Shown here in pieces: positions 1-5,474 of a stretch of 6,971 nucleotides of DNA. Source of the DNA: Treponema sp. (GTDB taxonomy: Bacteria > Spirochaetota > Spirochaetia > Treponematales > Treponemataceae); the NCBI GenBank assembly GCA_014804085.1, contig JAAVAM010000040.1, positions 10,188-17,158 on the forward strand, given 5' to 3'. The notes below the pieces were generated by a model. That model saw only the letters and a list, made by a program, of their open reading frames with translations, did no database searches and was not told where the DNA came from. Position numbers and translations under genes: made by a program. Within the stretch, counting starts at the first letter, position 1. Each line of letters begins with the position of its first letter.

Positions 1-134
1 TGGCAGCCGTAATGGCTTTCCGGCGCATAAAACCGGCAGTTCCTGCACACGTGCAGATCCGCCCCGCAGACGGCACAGGTCGCCGTGCGGTAGATTGCGG
101 CAGACGGCAGGGATGTCTTGCATTTCCAGCACAT
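1..134 (-). CDS. Cys-rich zinc-ribbon protein, N-terminal part (runs off the window)
   Basis: The reading frame opens with ATG at 134-132 and stays open for 44 codons to the window edge. An in-frame TAG lies two codons upstream of the ATG, so no longer start is possible. The visible part has cysteines at residues 2, 5, 20, 23, 30, 33 and 44, arranged as CWKC, CAVC, CRNC and a closing HYGC. This pattern fits one or two small zinc ribbons. The phrase HVCRNCRFYAPESHYGC resembles a short motif I associate with uncharacterised zinc-ribbon proteins of treponemes and related bacteria; this is recall and was not searched. The function is unknown; such proteins are usually cytoplasmic. There is no Shine-Dalgarno sequence at a usable distance (only AGGG, one base before the ATG). 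A promoter-like pair sits immediately upstream, so a leaderless message is possible. Confidence 0.72.
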   Translation of the reverse strand, partial: MCWKCKTSLPSAAIYRTATCAVCGADLHVCRNCRFYAPESHYGC

Positions 135-139
135 ACCCT

Positions 140-168
140 ATGGTAGCACAGAACGCAAAGAATGACTA
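140..168 (-). promoter_or_regulatory. Candidate promoter of the zinc-ribbon gene
   Basis: Read on the minus strand: TAGTCA (168-163, 4/6 of the -35 consensus), a 17-base spacer, then TACCAT (145-140) preceded by TGC, an extended -10. The -10 ends 5 bases before the ATG at 134, so transcription would begin at or next to the start codon. The call rests on spacing and partial consensus matches only. Confidence 0.35.
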
Positions 169-230
169 TGCCCGTCGCAACGCAATGCGCCGCGGCGAGC
201 AAAGCAAACATCGAGAAAGCGAAGCGGGGT

Positions 231-349
231 CTTGGGGTGCAACCCCAAGCGGTGCTGGACGGGAGTGGGGGGTTGGGGGAGAGGGAGACCACGCTTCCGA
301 GTAGAGGTCTCCCTCTTCCCCAAGAACAGTTCCCCCGCTTCCAAGCGGA
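231..349 (+). repeat. Structured dispersed repeat, copy 1 (three hairpins)
   Basis: This element pairs with the one at 2246-2363 in the same orientation. Hairpin A is CTTGGGGT (231-238) with ACCCCAAG (242-249). Hairpin B pairs 273-290 with 306-323, about 18 bp with one G·T, around a loop containing GCTTC..AGTAGA. Hairpin C is CCGCTT (335-340) with AAGCGG (343-348). The last 23 bases (327-349) are identical to 2341-2363. The stems of A and B differ between copies by changes on both arms that keep the pairing. No coding frame over it looks real. It fills most of the 324-base gap between the divergent genes at 134 and 459; the rest of the gap holds only promoter-like sequence. It may be a small non-autonomous mobile element, a REP-like repeat or a structured RNA. 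Confidence 0.75.
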
Positions 350-414
350 GAAAGAAAAACCGCACATAAATTGGTCGGAAAACTACAAAAAAAAACAGTA
401 TATTCTCTACGGTG

Positions 415-435
415 TATAGTATGATGTAATCATCA
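415..435 (+). promoter_or_regulatory. Candidate -10 region and small dyad upstream of the GGDTT lipoprotein
   Basis: TATAGT (415-420) and the overlapping TATGAT (420-425) both resemble a -10 box. An A-tract lies upstream (about 387-395), but no good -35 is visible at the expected distance. A short dyad TGATG-TAAT-CATCA (422-426/431-435) overlaps the downstream edge. The leader would be about 30 bases and would carry the strong ribosome site at 448-452. Confidence 0.35.
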
Positions 436-458
436 CACATTTCATCTGGAGGTAAATC

Positions 459-1196
459 ATGATGAAGAAAATTTCAAAACTCGCCCTGCTCGCAGCGGCG
501 ACGGCATTCCTGCTCGCGGCGTTCCCCGCCTGCTCGGATGATGACGACGGCAATGAGACCGAACAGACCGGCGGCGATGAGACGACTGGCGGAGACACGA
601 CTGGCGGAGATACCACTGGTGGAGACAACAACGGCGATGAAGGAAACACACCAGCGTTCACCAACTGGACGGCAAACCTCTCTGCTATCTCTACTGAACT
701 CAGTGGAGAAAAAGACTCTAGCACTCCGCCGAAAGTAACCGTAACTGCAGAAAAAACGGTGGACACAGCTTTCATAATCTACAGTCCCTCAGGTAGAATC
801 CGCGTCCGCGACGACAATACGCTGAATTACAATGGCGGAACCGCTGCGGCGTTCGCAACGACGGACGTAGACGGAACGCTTGCCGAAACAATCGACCGCT
901 ATGTGGGAGTCGATACATCAAAGCTCACCTCAAGCGGGAACGTCAAGGTTACAATTTCCGTGAAGGCGGTAAATTCTAGTAGTGCCACGGATGATGTTGG
1001 ACAGGTTGTACTTGTTGATGAGAACAACAAAATTCTCGCTTATCATGGCGATGTGAAAATCAAAACTGGTAACGACACATTCGACATTGATGCCACCGTC
1101 GCGGCAGGCACGAAAGTCATCGTCGGGTTCTCACGCGCTGGTGCAGGTGGTGGCGGCATCGACGTGACTGCCCTCAAAGCAGAAGCCGCAAACTAA
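459..1196 (+). CDS. Secreted lipoprotein with acidic linker and TTGGD repeats, function unknown
   Basis: The product is 245 aa. It begins with a lipoprotein signal peptide: MMKK, a hydrophobic stretch to about residue 22, then the lipobox FPAC with the lipidated Cys at 25. Phe at -3 and Pro at -2 are unusual for E. coli but within the relaxed spirochaete range. Next come DDDD and a low-complexity linker (about 27-63) containing TTGGD units. The rest (about 65-245) is Thr/Ser/Val-rich, looks beta-rich and ends in a Gly-rich stretch, consistent with a beta-sandwich surface domain. I do not recognise the family. GGAGG (448-452) lies 6 bases before the ATG at 459 and 9 before the second ATG at 462; either start is possible. 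The segment about 955-1080 uses more A/T-ending codons than neighbouring genes. The gene ends before a strong double hairpin, which probably terminates it. Confidence 0.85.
   Translation: MMKKISKLALLAAATAFLLAAFPACSDDDDGNETEQTGGDETTGGDTTGGDTTGGDNNGDEGNTPAFTNWTANLSAISTELSGEKDSSTPPKVTVTAEKTVDTAFIIYSPSGRIRVRDDNTLNYNGGTAAAFATTDVDGTLAETIDRYVGVDTSKLTSSGNVKVTISVKAVNSSSATDDVGQVVLVDENNKILAYHGDVKIKTGNDTFDIDATVAAGTKVIVGFSRAGAGGGGIDVTALKAEAAN
567..641 (+). repeat. In-frame 15-bp tandem repeat coding TTGGD
   Basis: Three clear 15-base units lie at 582-596, 597-611 and 612-626 (ACGACTGGCGGAGAC and close variants), flanked by degenerate units at 567-581 and 627-641. Each codes Thr-Thr-Gly-Gly-Asp or a variant, just after the lipidated Cys, so the repeat forms a flexible acidic tether between the membrane anchor and the folded domain. 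Being a multiple of 3, copy-number change would keep the frame. Confidence 0.85.
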
Positions 1197-1251
1197 CCCG
1201 TTCTCCCCCGCCGCGCGGGAGTCACGGCGCGGCACACTGACCAAGCAAATA

Positions 1252-1320
1252 AAGCCCGCAGTTTTTGAAAGTTTCTGCGGGCTTCCCGCCCGTGCCGCAG
1301 GGTGCGGGCGGTTTTCTTTT
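1252..1320 (+). terminator. Tandem hairpins ending in a T-tract; terminator and possible attenuator
   Basis: Hairpin 1 pairs AAGCCCGCAG (1252-1261) with CTGCGGGCTT (1275-1284), a perfect 10-bp stem with a T-rich loop. Hairpin 2 pairs CCGCCCG (1286-1292) with CGGGCGG (1305-1311) and is followed by TTTTCTTTT (1312-1320), a typical intrinsic terminator. It lies between the lipoprotein gene (stop at 1196) and the DUF4469 gene, whose ribosome site begins only 13 bases after the T-tract. I see no convincing promoter between the T-tract and that gene. Alternative pairing between arms is possible (see findings). Confidence 0.8.
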
Positions 1321-1345
1321 CCAATACCGAACAAGGAGCAAACCC

Positions 1346-2065
1346 ATGGCAAACACTATCAACTACGCATTGCGCGAGAACCTCTTGACCGCCGACCCGG
1401 ACGACTGCATGGCGCAGGTCGTGGACGCGCGGGTATTCACGCAGGAAGACATCAACCGCGAGATCATCAAGCGCGGCTCTTCGCTCACCGAGGCGGACAT
1501 CGTTGCCTACCAGAAGCTGGAGCAGGAAGTTTACAAGGACATCATCGCCAACGGCGGCCACCTCAGCACCCCGCTCATCAGCACCAGCTTCAGCATTACC
1601 GGCGTGTTCGCCAGCCAAGCGGACACGTTCGACAAGAACCGCCACGCCGTCAGGCTCAACGCGAGCGCGGGCTCACTCCTGCGCGAGGCGGCGCGGCAGG
1701 CAAAGACGCAGAAAGTGGAGACCGCATCCACCGACCCGTACATCACCCGCGTGACGGACAAAGTGTCGGGCGACAGCGGCTCCGTCCGCGCGGGGTCAGT
1801 CATGGAGATTACCGGCAACCGCCTCAAGTTCGACCCGCTCGACGCGGAGCAAGGCGTGTTCGCGCTCACGGCCGCCGGCGAAGTGCGCTGCGAGCCGGTC
1901 ATAGAGAACAAGCCCGCCCGCCTCATGGTCATGCTGCCCGCAACCCTTGCGGCCGGCGACTTCACCGTAGAAGTGCGGACGCGCCTCCTCGGCTCAAGCG
2001 GCAAGCCACTCAAAACCCTCAAACGCGGCAGCCACAACAAACCCCTCACCGCCATCAAAGACTAA
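1346..2065 (+). CDS. HU-like DNA-binding / DUF4469 domain protein
   Basis: The product is 239 aa. AAGGAG (1333-1338) sits 7 bases before the ATG at 1346. A longer in-frame start at 1265 falls inside the terminator hairpin and is rejected. The N-terminal half (about 1-125), opening MANTINYALRENLLT with VFTQEDINREIIKRGSSLT and a SFSITGVF strand, matches the degenerate HU-like DNA-binding domain found in these proteins. The C-terminal part (about 130-230, YITRVTDKVSGD, VMEITGNRLKF, and the closing RTRLLGSSGKPLKTL) matches the DUF4469 immunoglobulin-like domain. Proteins of this type are common in Bacteroidota and spirochaetes; binding to DNA is predicted from the family, and the biological role is unknown. 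There is no signal peptide, so it is probably cytoplasmic. The gene stands alone between a terminator region upstream and the 24-bp palindrome array, which starts six bases after its stop codon. Confidence 0.88.
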   Translation: MANTINYALRENLLTADPDDCMAQVVDARVFTQEDINREIIKRGSSLTEADIVAYQKLEQEVYKDIIANGGHLSTPLISTSFSITGVFASQADTFDKNRHAVRLNASAGSLLREAARQAKTQKVETASTDPYITRVTDKVSGDSGSVRAGSVMEITGNRLKFDPLDAEQGVFALTAAGEVRCEPVIENKPARLMVMLPATLAAGDFTVEVRTRLLGSSGKPLKTLKRGSHNKPLTAIKD

Positions 2066-2071
2066 CACCCT

Positions 2072-2190
2072 CACCCCTACAGGGGTGAGACATACCACCC
2101 TTATAAGGGTGAGATATGCCACCCCTATAAGGGTGAGACACCGCACCCCTATAAGGGTGAGACACCACACCCCTACACTGCCAGACACCC
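2072..2190. repeat. Five palindromic units at an exact 24-bp period
   Basis: Units start at 2072, 2096, 2120, 2144 and 2168. Four are complete; the fifth is degenerate and fades out by about 2190. Each has a near-palindrome CACCCYTATARGGGTG plus 8 more bases beginning AGAYA. The first unit forms CTCACCCCT-AC-AGGGGTGAG, a perfect 9-bp stem; the second core, CACCCTTATAAGGGTG, is a perfect 16-bp palindrome. The array begins right after the DUF4469 stop codon (2065). Every unit could fold as a hairpin on either strand or bind a dimeric protein on the same DNA face, at about 2.3 helical turns. There is no T-tract, so this is not a standard terminator. The period is a multiple of 3, which leaves an open minus-strand frame of HPYRG repeats that I do not believe is a gene. 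Confidence 0.85.
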
Positions 2191-2245
2191 CGGAATACCT
2201 CTACGCAAACAGCACCAAAATCCGCTCCAAAAGCCAAAGCAGGTT

Positions 2246-2363
2246 CTTAGGGCTGCCGCCCTAAGCCGTGCTGGGAAAGGGTGAGGGTTTGGGAGAGGGA
2301 AAACCCCGCTTCGGAAGTAGAGGGGTTTCCCTCTCCCAAGCAGTTCCCCCGCTTCCAAGCGGA
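2246..2363 (+). repeat. Structured dispersed repeat, copy 2 (three hairpins)
   Basis: This is the partner of 231-349. Hairpin A is CTTAGGGC (2246-2253) with GCCCTAAG (2258-2265). Hairpin B pairs 2289-2307 with 2322-2339, 18 bp with one bulged A. Hairpin C is CCGCTT (2349-2354) with AAGCGG (2357-2362). Between A and B both copies share GTGCTGG, and the loop of B shares GCTTC..AGTAGA. Relative to copy 1, stem A changes GGGGT/ACCCC to AGGGC/GCCCT, and stem B changes GAGACC/GGTCTC to an AACCCC/GGGGTT type; both keep pairing. It lies upstream of the pentapeptide gene, as copy 1 lies upstream of the lipoprotein gene. The bases 2191-2245 before it show no feature I can support. Confidence 0.75.
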
Positions 2364-2377
2364 AAAAAACGGGGTCA

Positions 2378-2398
2378 AAGGGGGCAGCCCGCCCCCTT
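2378..2398. other. GC-rich hairpin overlapping the pentapeptide-gene promoter
   Basis: AAGGGGGC (2378-2385) pairs perfectly with GCCCCCTT (2391-2398) around AGCCC. The 3' arm runs into the candidate -35 (2397-2402). No T-tract follows on the plus strand. It could be a weak end to upstream transcription or simply an extra GC-rich part of the repeat region; copy 1 has no equivalent. Confidence 0.5.
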
Positions 2399-2425
2399 GC
2401 ACAAACCCGCGTTATCCCGTAGAAT
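2397..2425 (+). promoter_or_regulatory. Candidate promoter of the pentapeptide/MBL unit
   Basis: TTGCAC (2397-2402), a 17-base spacer and TAGAAT (2420-2425, 5/6 of TATAAT) sit directly before the ATG at 2432. Only 6 bases separate the -10 from the start codon, so the transcript would start at about the ATG itself. The absence of a Shine-Dalgarno sequence is consistent with this. Confidence 0.45.
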
Positions 2426-2431
2426 TCCCCC

Positions 2432-3112
2432 ATGTTCAGCTGGAAAAAATGCGCCTGCCCCGGGTGCACGAAGAACGCCGTCTCCGACTTTGACGGCGAC
2501 GGGCATATCATCGACGGCGACTACTGCCTGATGCACGCGAGCGACCCCGACGGCATCACGCGCAAGATGCACCATTTCATCAACCACACGGACAAAATCA
2601 TCGGGCTGAACGCGAGCGGCGTCATGTTCAGCAACATCCATGAATTCAGGCTCACCGGCAAGCGGTTCTACGGCTGCAATTTCTCTCAGTGCGTGTTCCA
2701 CGGGCTGCACGCGCAGGGCTTCCGCTGCCGGATGACGACGTTCGACTTTGCGGTGTTCATCGACTGCGACCTGCTGGAGAGCAACATGCAGTTCACGTCG
2801 TTCGCGGGCGCAAAATTCAGCCACGTGCTGTTCACGGGAAGCGACATGATTCAGGACAACTTCACGGGGCTGGAGTCATTCCAGTCGTCGTTCGACGACT
2901 CCGACCTGTACAACTCGCGCTTCGTCAAGGCGCGGCTCATCGACACGTCAATCCGCAACTGCAACATCAAGAAGACCGTCTTCCGCGAGATCGAGCAGCA
3001 GAACCTGTCGTTCAAGCTGTCCAACACGAACGAGGCGATTTTTGACGAGCGCGGCAGCGCGCTGTTCACGGGCATGAAAAAACTGGACAACCCCGTGGGG
3101 GCGCGCGTATGA
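2432..3112 (+). CDS. Pentapeptide-repeat protein with N-terminal Cys cluster
   Basis: The product is 226 aa. Residues 7-35 contain Cys7, Cys9, Cys12, Cys32 and His35, a plausible small zinc site that also includes the Asp/Gly-rich run DFDGDGHIIDGD. From about residue 72 to 185 every fifth residue is mostly Phe, Leu, Ile or Met (for example 74, 79, 84, 89, 104, 109, 114, 119, 124, 129, 134, 139, 144, 154, 159, 164, 169, 174, 179, 184). This is the signature of a right-handed quadrilateral beta-helix of about five to six coils. Some pentapeptide proteins of this fold mimic DNA and protect gyrase (Qnr, MfpA), but many have unknown roles, and nothing here points to gyrase. There is no signal peptide. 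Its stop overlaps the next start as ATGA, so the two genes are very probably co-translated. No Shine-Dalgarno sequence precedes the ATG. Confidence 0.87.
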   Translation: MFSWKKCACPGCTKNAVSDFDGDGHIIDGDYCLMHASDPDGITRKMHHFINHTDKIIGLNASGVMFSNIHEFRLTGKRFYGCNFSQCVFHGLHAQGFRCRMTTFDFAVFIDCDLLESNMQFTSFAGAKFSHVLFTGSDMIQDNFTGLESFQSSFDDSDLYNSRFVKARLIDTSIRNCNIKKTVFREIEQQNLSFKLSNTNEAIFDERGSALFTGMKKLDNPVGARV

Positions 3113-3705
3113 AAATCTATTTCCACCTGAACATCGACACGTTCTCCAACACCTACATCGTGGTGGATGAGGCGAGCAAATGCGCGCTCATTATCGACCC
3201 CGGCAAGCCGACCAACGAGATGATCAAGCAGATAGAGACAGACGGCTACTGGCTCTGCGCCGCGCTGATCACGCACAACCACGAAGAGAACACGCGCGGG
3301 CTTGCCACGCTCATGCGGATCTACGACCTGCCCATCTACGCGGCGGACCTTGACGTGTCCGGCTCGGCAGAGACGACGATAAAGGGCGACGGCACGCTCC
3401 GCTTCGGCGGCATTACCGTGGAGTACATTTTCGTTCCCGGACACACGGCGGACTCGATTGTCTACAAAATCGGCTCGGTGCTGTTCACGGGCGATGCCAT
3501 CAGCGCGGGGGAAATCGGCGAGACGACCAGCACCTACGCGAAGGACCTGCTATGCCGCGGCATCCGCACGAAGATCTTTACCCACCCCGACGACACCGTA
3601 ATCATGGCGGGGCACGGCCCGATGACCTCCGTCGGCGCGGAAAAGAAATACAACCTTGACGCGCACCAGCCGCTGCCGCGCGAGAACCTGTTCAGCGGCT
3701 TATGA
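3109..3705 (+). CDS. Metallo-beta-lactamase-fold hydrolase with altered metal site
   Basis: The product is 198 aa and resembles the glyoxalase II / MBL-fold branch. The core motif, normally THxHxDH, reads T55-H-N-H-E-E-N61: His56 and His58 are kept, but the usual Asp and His are Glu60 and Asn61. Later ligands are present: His112 in PGHTADS, Asp129 in FTGDA and His169 in GHGPM. Site 1 (His56, His58, His112, Asp129) is therefore intact, while site 2 is weakened. A mononuclear enzyme or an altered metal preference is likely, and the substrate cannot be told from sequence. The length fits a compact MBL protein without the extra C-terminal helical domain of true glyoxalase II. The start overlaps the pentapeptide stop by 4 bases, implying translational coupling. 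The 3' end overlaps the opposite-strand lipoprotein gene by 14 bases (3692-3705), leaving no room for a terminator. Confidence 0.88.
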   Translation: MKIYFHLNIDTFSNTYIVVDEASKCALIIDPGKPTNEMIKQIETDGYWLCAALITHNHEENTRGLATLMRIYDLPIYAADLDVSGSAETTIKGDGTLRFGGITVEYIFVPGHTADSIVYKIGSVLFTGDAISAGEIGETTSTYAKDLLCRGIRTKIFTHPDDTVIMAGHGPMTSVGAEKKYNLDAHQPLPRENLFSGL

Positions 3706-5386
3706 GCCACACCCTGCCCGCCGCAAGGTTCCAGCGGTCGCCCACGTACTCCTCAAGCAGCGTGGAGGCAGAGACGAAGCCCTCCGCGCCCGTCGCGATG
3801 ATGTAGTCGGCGAGCGATTTTACCTGCGTCTGCGAATGGTACGCCTTTGCCTTGCTCACAAAATACTCCGCAATCGCGCTGACCGGGCGTTCCAGCATAT
3901 ACGCCATGAATTCGTTTTTCATCAGGTACTCGTCCTGCACGTCGTAGCCGAGCGTGGGCGTGACCTGAAAATACCGCTTGAGGTACGCGAGCGCCTGTGG
4001 GTCGATCGTGTAGTAAATGGAGGCGACGGCATTCCTGAACGCGTCGTCCACAAAGAAAATGCCGTGCCACCCCTCATGCGCCACAAACTGGCGGCGCAAG
4101 GCGGGGGACGATTCCTGCGACACCGAGATGACCGCGCCGCTGCCCGCGCCCACCGAGCCATCGGGATTTTGCACGAGCACGCCGTTGCGCACCAGAATTT
4201 CGTACAGCAACCGTTCCTTTTTGTTGAGCGGGAAACGCGCGGCACGGGCTGCCTCAAAGAAAGCGGCAAGGGATTCCGCGCGGTAATCGTGGGCGTTATA
4301 CCCGTGCTTCCCCGCCAGAAAATCGTCGCTCATCAGGCGGCCGCGGTAACCCGCTTTCTCCACAAAATAGGCGAGCCGGCGGAAAAAATCGTCCTGCACC
4401 GCATAGTTCGCCGTGTCGAAGAACAGTACGCCGGGAAAGCGGTCCCACTCAAACAGCTCGTAGTCGTTCCCGCGCCACCGGTCCCGCGGCCATGCCATGA
4501 TCAGCCCAGGATCAATGCGGATAGGCGCGACGACAAAACGAGTGCCCGCGCTGAACGCAAGCAACTCCGGGTCGCTTGCGCGCACGAACAGCGCGGCGAC
4601 TTTCACCTCGTTCTCATCAACCGTCACCGGCGAAAACGGCGACTTGAGCGCGGCGCACGGAATGACCACGCCCCCGCCGTCAGGACGGACGGTCAGCCGC
4701 TCGCCGCCGACCGTCAGCACGACCGGCGCGCGGTCATGCTCCGCGTCGGTACGGCGGAAATGCACCTCAATCTGCGGCGGAATTGACTGCGCGGTCGCCG
4801 TCGTATTGAGCGCGAGCGGAACGCCCGTAAAATCAGTCTTAAAATACGGCTTCTCAATCGTGCCGCCGTTCGGCGCGAACGCGAACAGCGGAATCTCTTC
4901 CCGGAAGTCAAAGCCGACCCGCGCGGGAACGACCTGTGCCGAAAGCACCGTGCAGCGCGCATCAGTCTTGACGTAAAACCCGGCGGGCAGCGGCGATGAC
5001 TTGCCCAGACAGAACGCGACCGAAAACGAAAGCCGCGCGAACTGCGAGAAATCTGCCGAGACCTGCGGGTGCGACGCGCGGTCGGCGGCAAGCCCGAACG
5101 CCGAGAAATCCTCCGCATACAAAAAGCCGATGCCGCTCAGCCCCGCCCGCTTCTGACCTCTGACCGCAATCGTAACCTGCACGGCGGCATCTCCCTGCAC
5201 GGCAACATAGTCCCGCAACGCCTGCTGCTGCGCCGCCGTAAACGAAAAGCACTGCATCCCGCCCGAAACGAATGACGACACCGGCTCAAGCGGCACGCCG
5301 GGGACTTCCAGCGCAAACGACGCACTCCGGGAGCAGGACATGAGCAGCGCACCGAGCAACAGTGAAAGAACCACGTTTTTTATCAT
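3692..5386 (-). CDS. Large lipoprotein with HEGWH zinc-metallopeptidase motif
   Basis: The product is 564 aa. The signal MIKNVVLSLLLGALLMSC gives a lipobox LMSC with the lipidated Cys at 18, so it is an envelope lipoprotein. The first 300 or so residues look like beta-rich modules with no recognised domain. The C-terminal part holds HEGWH at 437-441, an HExxH zinc-binding and catalytic motif. NEFMAYMLE about 50 residues later offers Glu492 as a third ligand, a gluzincin-type layout. A conserved-looking block precedes it (FEWDRFPGVLFFD and HGYNAHDYR). Peptidase activity is inferred; the substrate is unknown. Tandem ATGs occur at 5389 and 5386; I chose 5386 because GAGGAG (5399-5394) is then 7 bases away rather than 4. 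The longer frame to 5428 would hide the signal peptide. It is convergent with the MBL gene and divergent from the gene at 5475. Confidence 0.87.
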   Translation of the reverse strand: MIKNVVLSLLLGALLMSCSRSASFALEVPGVPLEPVSSFVSGGMQCFSFTAAQQQALRDYVAVQGDAAVQVTIAVRGQKRAGLSGIGFLYAEDFSAFGLAADRASHPQVSADFSQFARLSFSVAFCLGKSSPLPAGFYVKTDARCTVLSAQVVPARVGFDFREEIPLFAFAPNGGTIEKPYFKTDFTGVPLALNTTATAQSIPPQIEVHFRRTDAEHDRAPVVLTVGGERLTVRPDGGGVVIPCAALKSPFSPVTVDENEVKVAALFVRASDPELLAFSAGTRFVVAPIRIDPGLIMAWPRDRWRGNDYELFEWDRFPGVLFFDTANYAVQDDFFRRLAYFVEKAGYRGRLMSDDFLAGKHGYNAHDYRAESLAAFFEAARAARFPLNKKERLLYEILVRNGVLVQNPDGSVGAGSGAVISVSQESSPALRRQFVAHEGWHGIFFVDDAFRNAVASIYYTIDPQALAYLKRYFQVTPTLGYDVQDEYLMKNEFMAYMLERPVSAIAEYFVSKAKAYHSQTQVKSLADYIIATGAEGFVSASTLLEEYVGDRWNLAAGRVWLISR

Positions 5387-5393
5387 CATCGCA

Positions 5394-5399
5394 CTCCTC
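5394..5399 (-). promoter_or_regulatory. Ribosome binding site that sets the lipoprotein start
   Basis: GAGGAG on the minus strand lies 7 bases before the ATG at 5386 and 4 before the ATG at 5389. It rules out the upstream in-frame ATG at 5428, which would place 13-14 non-hydrophobic residues before the signal peptide. Confidence 0.75.
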
Positions 5400-5438
5400 G
5401 CACCGCGCGCCGTTCCGGGCGATGCCATACGCCCATAC

Positions 5439-5467
5439 TACACTTTTTTTTGCCGTTGCGCTATAGT
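5439..5467 (+). promoter_or_regulatory. Candidate promoter of the 148-aa gene
   Basis: TATAGT (5462-5467) is a good -10 hexamer, 7 bases before the ATG at 5475. A weak -35 (TACACT, 5439-5444) lies 17 bases upstream, next to a run of eight T (5444-5451). No Shine-Dalgarno sequence is present, so a leaderless transcript is plausible. The promoter of the divergent lipoprotein gene must lie in the same 88-base gap but is not clear. Confidence 0.42.
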
Positions 5468-5474
5468 CTTTGTG

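Noticed and set aside
335..362. Hairpin C of the repeats as an intrinsic terminator
   Set aside because: In both copies it is followed by A-rich sequence on the plus strand, not a T-tract; on the minus strand the T-run precedes the stem.
138..440. Coding frames over repeat copy 1 (both strands)
   Set aside because: Low-complexity Pro/Arg or Gly/Glu-rich products follow the hairpins; they carry no motif, and starts and stops do not fit the neighbours.
2072..2190. CRISPR array
   Set aside because: The linkers between palindromes are only 8 bases and nearly identical to each other; there are no 25-40 base unique spacers and no cas genes.
2055..2237. Minus-strand protein with SHPYRG-type repeats
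   Set aside because: The frame stays open only because the 24-bp repeat is a multiple of 3. It overlaps the end of the DUF4469 gene, and the peptide adds no signal beyond the DNA repeat.
3109..3705. A true beta-lactamase (antibiotic resistance)
   Set aside because: There is no signal peptide, the motif is glyoxalase II-like with altered site 2 residues, and the gene is coupled to a cytoplasmic protein.
3656..4786. 376-aa plus-strand open frame
   Set aside because: It is an antisense shadow of the HEGWH lipoprotein gene; its composition is Arg/His/Ala-rich and it has no ribosome site or known motif.
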